Below are positions 53,429 to 60,712 of a DNA stretch of 64,000 nt, piece after piece (positions within the stretch are counted from its first letter, which is position 1; each line of letters starts with the position of its first letter). Source of the DNA: Blastocatellia bacterium (GTDB lineage Bacteria > Acidobacteriota > Blastocatellia > UBA7656); contig DATENM010000004.1 of NCBI GenBank assembly GCA_035275065.1, forward strand, positions 1-64,000, in the 5' to 3' direction. The position numbers were made by a program, and so were the translations under genes. The notes under the pieces are model-generated. The model did no database searches. It was not told the origin of the DNA and saw only the letters and a program-made list of their open reading frames with translations.

Positions 53429-54835
53429 ATGTCCGATGAGGTGAAAGTAACCCAAATCGCTTCCGCTCGTATCCCGACGCCGAGCGGCCAGGCTCAACTA
53501 CTCCTTTATGCGAGCAACCGGGATGATAAGGAGCATCTCGCCCTGCTGATCGGCGATGTCGCTCGTCAGCAAGACATGTTGGTGCGGGTGCATTCAGAAT
53601 GTTTCACCGGCGACGTGCTCGGCTCGCTGCGCTGTGATTGCGGCGCCCAGCTAAGTCAGGCAATGGAGCTAATGGCGGAAGCCGGCCAGGGCATTCTCAT
53701 CTATATGCGTCAGGAGGGGCGCGGCATCGGCCTGCTCAACAAGCTGCGCGCTTACAACCTTCAGGATCAGGGCTTCGACACCGTCGAGGCGAACCTGTTG
53801 CTGGGCCACGGCGCCGACGAACGCGATTACACGATTGCGGCGCTGATTCTCAAGCACCTCGGCATTCACTCCGTGCGCCTGCTGACCAACAACCCGTCGA
53901 AGACAGAGGGCCTGGAGCACTGCGGGATTACCGTGAGCGCCCGCCTGCCATTGCAATCCGGTGTCACTTCCGAGAACGCCGCTTACCTGCTGACCAAGGC
54001 GCAGCGGATGCGCCATGTGCTGAGCCTCGACCGATCTGAGGTCGCGCTGGCCGACGCCCGCCCTCGCTCGAACGGGCGACGAGGCCATGCGCCGGCGGCG
54101 CATCCCCAGCCAACTGATTCTGATGATCGCTTCGACGGTTTGTTGGCGAGGCTGTCCGAGTGTGGCCGACAACCCGACCGCCCCTTTGTCACGCTCAGTT
54201 ATGCGCAGAGTGTTGATGGCTGTATCGCCGTGCGCTCGGGCGAGCCGCTGGCTCTGAGCGGCAGTGAATCCTTGCGACTGACTCACAGACTGCGCGCCGC
54301 CCATGACGCCATCCTGGTCGGCATCGGTGCGGTGCTGGCCGACAACCCGCGGCTGACGGTGCGGCTCGTCGAAGGCAAAGACCCGCAGGCCATTGTCGTA
54401 GACAGTCAGTTGCGCTTGCCGCTGACCGCAAACCTGCTGCGTCCCGGAGCCGGGACGGTCTGGGTGGCGACGACGGGAGCCGCCGACCGTCAACGTCAAG
54501 AGCGGTTGGAAGCGGCAGGCGCTCGCGTCCTGCGCCTGCCGGCGGACCCTCAAGGGAAGGTTGATCTGGCGGCCCTGCTGCGATGTCTCGCCGAGCTGGG
54601 CATCAACCGCCTGATGGTCGAGGGCGGCGCGGGCATCATCACCAGCTTCCTCGCCGAGCGGCTGCTTGACCAACTCGTGCTGACGGTGGCACCGCGGATC
54701 GTCGGCGGCCTGGCTGCCGTCAACCGCTCGGACCGCTGCGAGCGCCCGCGGTTCCCGCAGCTTCGTAATCCGCATTACCAATCGCTGGGCGACGACCTGG
54801 TGCTTTGGGGAAACCCGGATTGGAGAGAAGCGTGA
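53429..54835 (+). CDS. GTP cyclohydrolase II fused to a RibD-type reductase domain
   Basis: 468 residues from the ATG at 53429 with GGAGG upstream; the longer frame to 53159 lies inside the methyltransferase gene. Residues 10-205 are GTP cyclohydrolase II: the zinc site Cys58, Cys69, Cys71 (ECFTGDVLGSLRCDCG) and catalytic motif MRQEGRGIGLLNKLRAYNLQ. After a linker, residues 250-465 are a RibD C-terminal (DHFR-like) reductase with ILVGIGAVLADNPRLTV and LMVEGGAGIITSF. No deaminase domain is present. The predicted product is a ribitylamino-diaminopyrimidinone phosphate. Confidence 0.88.
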   Translation: MSDEVKVTQIASARIPTPSGQAQLLLYASNRDDKEHLALLIGDVARQQDMLVRVHSECFTGDVLGSLRCDCGAQLSQAMELMAEAGQGILIYMRQEGRGIGLLNKLRAYNLQDQGFDTVEANLLLGHGADERDYTIAALILKHLGIHSVRLLTNNPSKTEGLEHCGITVSARLPLQSGVTSENAAYLLTKAQRMRHVLSLDRSEVALADARPRSNGRRGHAPAAHPQPTDSDDRFDGLLARLSECGRQPDRPFVTLSYAQSVDGCIAVRSGEPLALSGSESLRLTHRLRAAHDAILVGIGAVLADNPRLTVRLVEGKDPQAIVVDSQLRLPLTANLLRPGAGTVWVATTGAADRQRQERLEAAGARVLRLPADPQGKVDLAALLRCLAELGINRLMVEGGAGIITSFLAERLLDQLVLTVAPRIVGGLAAVNRSDRCERPRFPQLRNPHYQSLGDDLVLWGNPDWREA

Positions 54836-55872
54836 AGCGACTGGCTCTCTACTTCCGCGCACCCTACGAAGTCTCAGTGAGCGAAGAGACTCTGCCAGCC
54901 CCACGCGCCGGCGAGGCTTGCGTCGAGACGCTGGCGTCGGCGATTAGCGCCGGCACAGAGGGCCTGATCTATCGCGGCCAGATGCCGGGTGGCCTCCGCG
55001 TTGACGAGACGATTCCGGCGCTCGCCGGCCCGTTCGGCTACCCGCTGAAGTATGGCTACGCCGCCGCCGGGCGGGTCATTGCCATCGGTGAGAAGGTCGC
55101 GCCTGAATGGCAAGGCAAGACGGTCTTCGCCTTTCAACCGCACGCCAGCCACTTCCTCAGCCCGGTCGCAGACCTGCTGCCTGTGCCGGCGACGCTCTCG
55201 GCGGAGGAAGCCGCGCTGCTGCCGATGATGGAGACGAGCGTCAACTTTCTGTTGGATGGCCAGCCATTGATCGGCGAGCAGGTGGCCATCTTCGGACAGG
55301 GGCCGATTGGCTTATTGACAACCGCGCTGCTCGCACGGCTGCCGCTGGCGAGCCTGGTGACGCTCGACCGCTTCGCGCTACGGCGCAGGAAATCCCAGGC
55401 GATGGGTGCGCATGCCAGCCTCGACCCCGAGGCTGTCGGGGCCAGTGATCAGTTGGCGGGCTTACTGCAAAAGGATCGCCCCTACGCCGGGGCCGATCTG
55501 ATCTACGAGCTGTCGGGCAATCCACAGGCGCTGGATCAGGCGATTGCGAGCTGCGGCTTCGAAGGGCGCATCATCATCGGCTCGTGGTATGGTCGGCAGG
55601 CGGTTGGCCTGGACCTCGGCGGGCGTTTCCACCGCAGCCGCATACGCCTCATCAGCAGTCAGGTCAGCACCATCGCGGACGGGTGCCGGGGGCCCTGGAA
55701 TAAGCCCCGCCGCTTGCAAACCGCCTTGCAGATGCTTGAGCAGATACGCCCGGCGCATTTGATCACGCACCGCTTCCCGCTGGCCGAAGCGGCACAGGCA
55801 TACGCGCTGCTCGACCGGCGTCCGCAGGAGGCGATTCAGATCATACTCACTTACGACGGCCAACGGCTTTGA
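54832..55872 (+). CDS. MDR-family (zinc-alcohol-dehydrogenase-like) oxidoreductase
   Basis: 346 residues. A GTG start overlaps the previous stop (GTGA), with GGAGAG upstream. The NAD(P)-binding Rossmann motif is AIFGQGPIGLLTTALLARL (about residues 155-173). The usual catalytic zinc Cys-His pair of alcohol dehydrogenases is not obvious, and AGTEGLIYRG near residue 40 recalls BchC-like and related MDR members. It probably oxidises or reduces a hydroxyl on the pathway intermediate. Translational coupling to the cyclohydrolase fusion supports a common pathway. Confidence 0.78.
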   Translation: MKRLALYFRAPYEVSVSEETLPAPRAGEACVETLASAISAGTEGLIYRGQMPGGLRVDETIPALAGPFGYPLKYGYAAAGRVIAIGEKVAPEWQGKTVFAFQPHASHFLSPVADLLPVPATLSAEEAALLPMMETSVNFLLDGQPLIGEQVAIFGQGPIGLLTTALLARLPLASLVTLDRFALRRRKSQAMGAHASLDPEAVGASDQLAGLLQKDRPYAGADLIYELSGNPQALDQAIASCGFEGRIIIGSWYGRQAVGLDLGGRFHRSRIRLISSQVSTIADGCRGPWNKPRRLQTALQMLEQIRPAHLITHRFPLAEAAQAYALLDRRPQEAIQIILTYDGQRL

Positions 55873-55898
55873 GCCGTCGGCAGCCGGAGAATGCCACG

Positions 55899-56291
55899 AT
55901 GTATAGATTGTCCGTGAGACGAAACTTGCGCGCCGAGCACTTCCTGGTCGGCGGCGACTGGGGGCCGGAGACTCAGCCGCATGCGCATGACTACCTGATC
56001 GAGGTAGAACTTGAAGGCGCGGCTTTAGACAGGCATGGCTACCTGCTCGACATTGTCGCGGTCAAGGCGCAGATGGAATCGCTGCTAAATTACTTCGGCA
56101 GCCGGCGGCTGAATGACCTGGCGGAGTTTGCCGGCTTGAATCCCAGCCTCGAACAGTTTGCGCGTATCTTCTGTCAACGCCTTGCGGGGCAGATCGCGGC
56201 GCCGAACTTGAGCGCCATCACGACGAAAATCTGGGAAGACGAGAGCGCCTGGGCGGCGTACCGGCAGGAGCCTGCATGCGCGTCGGACTGA
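55899..56291 (+). CDS. PTPS/QueD-family protein with Glu in place of the catalytic Cys
   Basis: 130 residues from the ATG at 55899 with GGAGA upstream. The zinc His are present: RAEHFLVGG for the first and QPHAHDYLIEVELEG for the HxH pair; the tail WEDESAWAAY contributes the Glu. At the position of the usual catalytic Cys (CxxxHGH) it reads ETQPHAH, so Cys is Glu, as in PTPS-III-type enzymes. The activity therefore is unlikely to be that of QueD. It sits between the dehydrogenase and glycosyltransferase genes, overlapping the latter. Confidence 0.8.
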   Translation: MYRLSVRRNLRAEHFLVGGDWGPETQPHAHDYLIEVELEGAALDRHGYLLDIVAVKAQMESLLNYFGSRRLNDLAEFAGLNPSLEQFARIFCQRLAGQIAAPNLSAITTKIWEDESAWAAYRQEPACASD

Positions 56292-57397
56292 TGATTTATG
56301 GCGACCCTGAGACGCTGACGGGCGGCTTTCTCTACGACCGCCAGCTCGTCGCTTACTTGCGGGAGCAGGGTGATTTCGTCGAGATTATCTCGCTGCCGTG
56401 GCGAAACTATGGCCGCCATCTTGCGGATAATCTGTCGCCCCGCCTGTGGGGCCGCTTGCGGGCGGCGCGGCCCGACGTGCTCATTCAAGACGAGCTGACT
56501 CACCCTTCAGTGTGGATGATGAACCGCTGGTTGAAGCGCCGCGTTGCTTATCCAATCGTCACACTTGTGCATCTCCTGCGCGGCAGCGAATCACATGCGG
56601 CCTGGCGCAAGCGAGTCTATCAGGCGGTCGAGCGCCAATACTTCAAGACTGTGGATGGCGCGATCTTCAATAGCCAGACGACGCGCGAAGCCGCGGAGCA
56701 GCTCACAGGGCGCGAGGTTCCGGGCGTGGTCGCCTATCCCGCAAGCGACCATTTGCGCTATGAGCCGTCGCTGGCGCGAGTGGCCGAGCGGGCGCAGTGG
56801 CCCGGCCCCTTGCGCGTCATCTTTGTCGGTAACGTGCTTCCCGGCAAAGGGCTTGACACCTTGATCGAGGCATTGCGCCGCTTGCCGCCCGACAGTTGGC
56901 GGTTGAAGGTCGTCGGCAGCCTGACGATGGATCGGGCGTTCGCGCGGCGCATCCGCGAGCAGATCGCCCGCGCCGGATTGACGGACTCGGTGGCCCTGGC
57001 GGGCGCCGTGTCGAATGAAGAGATTGGTGGCTGCCTCGACAGCAACCACCTCCTGGTCGTGCCGTCACGTTACGAAGCCCTCGGCATCGTCTATCTTGAG
57101 GCCATGGCTTGCGGCCTGCCGGTCATCGCGACGGCGGCGGGCGGCGCGCACGAAATTGTGCGCCACGGCGAGGTCGGGTTCTTGACCCCTCCGGGCGACG
57201 CCGAGACGCTCGCCGGCTATCTGCGGCGAATTCAGCAACAGCCTGAACAACTGCTCGAAATGAGCCTTGCGGCTTATCATCGCAGCCGCGCCCACCCGAC
57301 GTGGCAACAAAGCTTCTTGCCGGTGCGCGACTACTTGCAATCGCTGGCCGGAAATCGCGGCAGGTCGTGGTCAGTCCAGACCGTCGAGCGGGGATGA
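56276..57397 (+). CDS. Glycosyltransferase family 4 protein
   Basis: 373 residues; the start overlaps the PTPS-like gene by 16 bp. The donor domain begins LRVIFVGNVLPGKGLDTLIE. The nucleotide-sugar site is PSRYEALGIVYLEAMACGLP followed by GGAHEIVRHGEVGFL. The N-terminal acceptor domain starts MRVGLMIYGDPETLTGGFLY. It is a retaining GT-B enzyme in the cytosol. Direct overlap with the PTPS-like gene suggests it glycosylates that enzyme's product. Confidence 0.88.
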   Translation: MRVGLMIYGDPETLTGGFLYDRQLVAYLREQGDFVEIISLPWRNYGRHLADNLSPRLWGRLRAARPDVLIQDELTHPSVWMMNRWLKRRVAYPIVTLVHLLRGSESHAAWRKRVYQAVERQYFKTVDGAIFNSQTTREAAEQLTGREVPGVVAYPASDHLRYEPSLARVAERAQWPGPLRVIFVGNVLPGKGLDTLIEALRRLPPDSWRLKVVGSLTMDRAFARRIREQIARAGLTDSVALAGAVSNEEIGGCLDSNHLLVVPSRYEALGIVYLEAMACGLPVIATAAGGAHEIVRHGEVGFLTPPGDAETLAGYLRRIQQQPEQLLEMSLAAYHRSRAHPTWQQSFLPVRDYLQSLAGNRGRSWSVQTVERG

Positions 57398-57446
57398 ATG
57401 GCAGCACTCCTGATAAGCCGAATGATTCCGCGGGCGCCGCGTCACG

Positions 57447-58355
57447 ATGAGACGAACGAGCCCGCAATGGAGGTTAGTAATCTTGATTACCTACAACGAA
57501 ATTCCGGCGTATTACGACTGGCTGTCGCGCTACGTCCAGCTCGCCAACTGGCTGGCGTATCGCGACCGCTTCGCCAGCTTCACCATGCACAAACAACTGG
57601 CGGTGCCGCCGCCGAGTGAAGCGGCGCACGGGCGGACGGCGGGACTGGAGCACGTCAACGACCGGCTGCTGGCCGCCGCGCAACTGCCTGCTCAACCGCG
57701 AGTGCTCGACGCCGGCTGCGGCTTCGGGGGAACGATCTTCCACTGGCAGCGCCGCATCGGCGGCACTTACGACGGGCTGACCTTGAGCCGCGTGCAACTG
57801 GGTGTGGCGCGGCGCGAAGCCCGCCGGCGCGGAATCGAGGGCGATTGCCGCTTCCACTTGCAAAGTTATGACACGCCCGTGGCCGGCGAGTATGACGCCG
57901 TCGTCGCCATCGAGTCGCTCATCCATTCGCGCGGTCTCAACACGACGATCCCGAACCTCGCCGCGAGCCTGCGTCCCGGCGGCTTGATGGTCATCCTTGA
58001 CGACATGGCCAAGGGCGACATCGATGACGAAGCGCCGGCAGAGGCGAAGGCCCTGCGCGATCACTGGGGCTGCGCACACTACCACACGCAACAGGACTAC
58101 TGGCAGGCCCTGAGCCGCGCCGACCTGGAGGTGGTTCACGAGGATGACCTGACGCAGCAAGTACGACCGAGGGACCCGGCATTGCTCGCACGGCTGGGTA
58201 AGCGCTACGACTGGCTCTACAAAGCAATCCCCCTGACCTCTGCGCGCACCGTGCTGTCGGCCTATATCGGCGGCCTGGCGCTGGAGTGGCTCTACCTGAA
58301 AGCGCAGGTGTGCTACAAGCTGGTGGTCGCGCGCAAGGGCGCGGGGCAGGAATGA
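57447..58355 (+). CDS. SAM-dependent methyltransferase
   Basis: 302 residues if started at the ATG 57447; a TTG at 57483 with GGAGG upstream is an alternative that gives a cleaner N-terminus (ITYNEIPAYYDWLSRYVQ). Motif I PRVLDAGCGFGGTIFHWQRR, YDGLTLSRVQLGVARREA, DAVVAIESLIHSRGL and LRPGGLMVILDDMAKG are as in small-molecule C- or O-methyltransferases related to the gamma-tocopherol/sarcosine group. The C-terminal 70 residues are helical. Likely a tailoring step. Confidence 0.82.
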   Translation: MRRTSPQWRLVILITYNEIPAYYDWLSRYVQLANWLAYRDRFASFTMHKQLAVPPPSEAAHGRTAGLEHVNDRLLAAAQLPAQPRVLDAGCGFGGTIFHWQRRIGGTYDGLTLSRVQLGVARREARRRGIEGDCRFHLQSYDTPVAGEYDAVVAIESLIHSRGLNTTIPNLAASLRPGGLMVILDDMAKGDIDDEAPAEAKALRDHWGCAHYHTQQDYWQALSRADLEVVHEDDLTQQVRPRDPALLARLGKRYDWLYKAIPLTSARTVLSAYIGGLALEWLYLKAQVCYKLVVARKGAGQE

Positions 58356-58381
58356 AAGGTTGATCAGCGGAGATGACGACG

Positions 58382-58996
58382 ATGTCCGGGTACGTCAGCC
58401 CTTACGAATCATGCACGGAAGTCTGCGGCAATCCGGAGCGCCCCGGGCTGGCGCTTGACATGCCGCTCTGGGTGGATCACACACGAGAGGAGACGACCAT
58501 AGACCAGGCCGCTATCGAGGCGCAGCTCGCCCGCTTCGAGCTTGGCGGCAAGAACCTCCTGCACGTCGGGGTAGGGAATTCGAAATTCGCCAGACGCTTC
58601 GCCGGACAGGTCAACCTCATAGACGGCTTGACGGTGAGTCGGGCGGAGAAGGGGCTCGCCGATGCGCAGGGGATCGGCAATTACGCGGTCTACTTGCTCA
58701 ACAAGTACAGCAGGGAATTCATCCTGACGATCAAGAACCGCTTCGACTTCATCATCGACAACAACCTGGCGAGCTTCGCCTGTTGCAAGTTCCACTTTTA
58801 CCTGATGCTGGATAACTACGTCTGGTCGTTAAAGCCGGGCGGCCAGATTCTCACCGACCAGAGAGGCATGGACTGGGTCATCGAGGAGCCGCGCTGGAAA
58901 CTCAGCTACGAAGACCTCCAGGCGCTGGCCGAGAAATTCCCTTTGCGGGCGGCGCGCCTCAGCGAAACGGTCTTTTCGATGCAGACTCTCAAATGA
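58382..58996 (+). CDS. Methyltransferase-fold protein
   Basis: 204 residues from the ATG at 58382, 8 nt after GGAG; ATG 58373 is also in frame. The Rossmann-type core reads KNLLHVGVGNSKFARRFAGQ, FDFIIDNNLASFACCKFHFY and LKPGGQILTDQRG. The motif I Gly residues are shifted (VGVGNSKFA), so SAM binding is likely but not certain. It lies 26 bp after the previous methyltransferase and 30 bp before the deacetylase gene. Confidence 0.7.
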   Translation: MSGYVSPYESCTEVCGNPERPGLALDMPLWVDHTREETTIDQAAIEAQLARFELGGKNLLHVGVGNSKFARRFAGQVNLIDGLTVSRAEKGLADAQGIGNYAVYLLNKYSREFILTIKNRFDFIIDNNLASFACCKFHFYLMLDNYVWSLKPGGQILTDQRGMDWVIEEPRWKLSYEDLQALAEKFPLRAARLSETVFSMQTLK

Positions 58997-59026
58997 CGCT
59001 TGCCGCAACGCGAAAGAGAGGAGTGG

Positions 59027-59908
59027 ATGGGCCTAAACCCTTATTTGAAGATGCTGGGATTCGGCGCTACGGACCGAGTTGTCCTGATCAATGCCGATGA
59101 CATCGGCATGTGCCAGGCGACGCTGCCGGCCTTCCTCGACCTCGCGGACGGCGGGTTAATCACGGGCGCATCGGTGATGGTGCCGTGTCCCTGGTTCCCG
59201 GCTGTGGCCGATTGTTGTCGGCGTCGCCCGGCGGTCGACATCGGCGTCCACCTGACGCTCACGAGTGAATGGGATAGTTACCGCTGGGGGCCGATCTCGA
59301 CCTGCGACCCGGCGTCGGGGCTGATCGACGCGGAGGGCTATTTCTACCGCAATCAATCGATGTGGGAACGCCGCGACCCGCGGGCGATTGACGCAGAGAT
59401 GCGCGCGCAAGTTGGCCGCGCCAGGCAAGCGGGCCTCGACCTGACGCACCTCAACGCCCACATGTTTGCGACCCTCGACACGCGGCTGATTGACCGCTAC
59501 GTCGGCCTGGCCTTCGACGAGCGGCTGCCGGTGCTGATGGTCAGGCAGCCGCAGTGGGTCGAAATCCTTTCCGAGCGAGCCCTCAGTGATTGGGAAGCGC
59601 GGGGGCTTCCGGTCTTCGATCACATGCGAGAGATGTATCTGAACCGGCCCGCCGAAGGTCGGTTAGAGCAAGCCAGGGAGATTTTTGACGACCTGCCGGC
59701 GGGCTTGACCTATTTGATGATCCACCCGGCGCAGGACTCGCCCGAATTGCGGGCCATTGCGGATGATTGGCGGCAGCGGGTCGCGGATTATCAAACCTTC
59801 ATGAGCGCCGAGCTGCGTGACCACGTGAAAGAATCCGGCGTCCGTGTGATCGGCTGGCGGGCGCTGCGCGACGCCATGCGGGCGGGGCTCGGCGCGGCGT
59901 CTGCGTGA
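59027..59908 (+). CDS. YdjC/ChbG/HpnK-family carbohydrate deacetylase
   Basis: 293 residues from the ATG at 59027, which has GAGAGGAG upstream. The metal site is visible: VVLINADDIGMC (Asp-Asp), DIGVHLTLTSEW (first His) and LTHLNAHMFATLD (second His). Family members remove N-acetyl groups from chitooligosaccharides or hopanoid sugars. Here it could deacetylate an amino sugar added by one of the glycosyltransferases, which fits the glycosylated-metabolite model for the cluster. Last gene of the run. Confidence 0.85.
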   Translation: MGLNPYLKMLGFGATDRVVLINADDIGMCQATLPAFLDLADGGLITGASVMVPCPWFPAVADCCRRRPAVDIGVHLTLTSEWDSYRWGPISTCDPASGLIDAEGYFYRNQSMWERRDPRAIDAEMRAQVGRARQAGLDLTHLNAHMFATLDTRLIDRYVGLAFDERLPVLMVRQPQWVEILSERALSDWEARGLPVFDHMREMYLNRPAEGRLEQAREIFDDLPAGLTYLMIHPAQDSPELRAIADDWRQRVADYQTFMSAELRDHVKESGVRVIGWRALRDAMRAGLGAASA

Positions 59909-60357
59909 TTCCGCCGACCGCGTTTAGCCGATGGGCGGCAGGCTTAACCGCGCCGCGCGTTGCCATCGGCGAGCTGAATTGCCTGCCGAGGTCATCGGGG
60001 CTACGGCCGGGCGCTCGCGGGCTCACTTTTTTAGTGACTTTTATTATCAAAAAATTATATGATAGGCGCGCATTAAACAACGACGGCAGAGAAGTCATCC
60101 GTCAATCAAAGCCTTTTGCATAGACCTTGAGCGCCCGGCGGTTGGAATTCCCGGTGGCCATTACAGAATTTTTTAATGGTTTAACTCAGGAACGGCGCCC
60201 AACATCCGGGGACAAGCAGCAAGGTTAGGTTCCTGTCTCTCAGGTACAGGAGACACGCCAACTCTATAGTGATCAGCGGTCAAGGCGAAGCATTCGGGCG
60301 CAGGTTTCTGCCCGCTGATGATTGGCCACTGACCATACAGCCTAAAGGAGGTGACTT
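59909..60357. other. Intergenic region
   Basis: This 449-bp stretch has a T-rich block with a small TCAC/GTGA hairpin (about 60023-60037) that might stop the cluster transcript. I see no convincing gene. The AGGAGGTGA ribosome-binding site of the cupredoxin gene is at its right end. Confidence 0.4.
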
Positions 60358-60699
60358 GTGGCACAAATCCCAGTCCAAATCGTCAGAAACGGAAGCGTCG
60401 TCAGCTTTAAGCCGACTCCGCAGCCGGTGACTTCGGTGGACATCCTTTTCTGGTCGAACACCGACGAGCAGCAGGCGCACCAGCCGGCGCCGGTCGATAG
60501 CACCGGCAAGATTACGAATGCGGCGGCCTGGATGCCCAAACCGATCCCGGCAAAGCTCAAGGACCAGGACGCCCCGTCCTCGCGCGGCCTAACTTTTGAC
60601 CCGCCGCCTACTAGCGGGACTCCCTACAACGTCTCTTACGCTTGCGCCCTGCACCCGACCGTGACGTCCGAGAAGGGTGTAATCACAGTCAAATCCTAA
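60358..60699 (+). CDS. Small cupredoxin-like copper protein
   Basis: 113 residues, GTG start preceded by a full AAGGAGGTGA site. No signal peptide is apparent. The copper ligands fit a type 1 site: a His in QQAHQPAP and the Cys and His of SYACALHPTVTSEKG; the axial Met is not obvious. It lies 14 bp before the multicopper oxidase gene, so it may serve as its electron donor or copper carrier. The missing export signal is odd because the oxidase is exported. Confidence 0.65.
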   Translation: MAQIPVQIVRNGSVVSFKPTPQPVTSVDILFWSNTDEQQAHQPAPVDSTGKITNAAAWMPKPIPAKLKDQDAPSSRGLTFDPPPTSGTPYNVSYACALHPTVTSEKGVITVKS

Positions 60700-60712
60700 A
60701 GAGGAGGCATTT

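Noticed and set aside
53429..54835. Housekeeping riboflavin synthesis locus
   Set aside because: The deaminase, lumazine synthase and riboflavin synthase genes are all absent and the neighbours are glycosyl- and methyltransferases.
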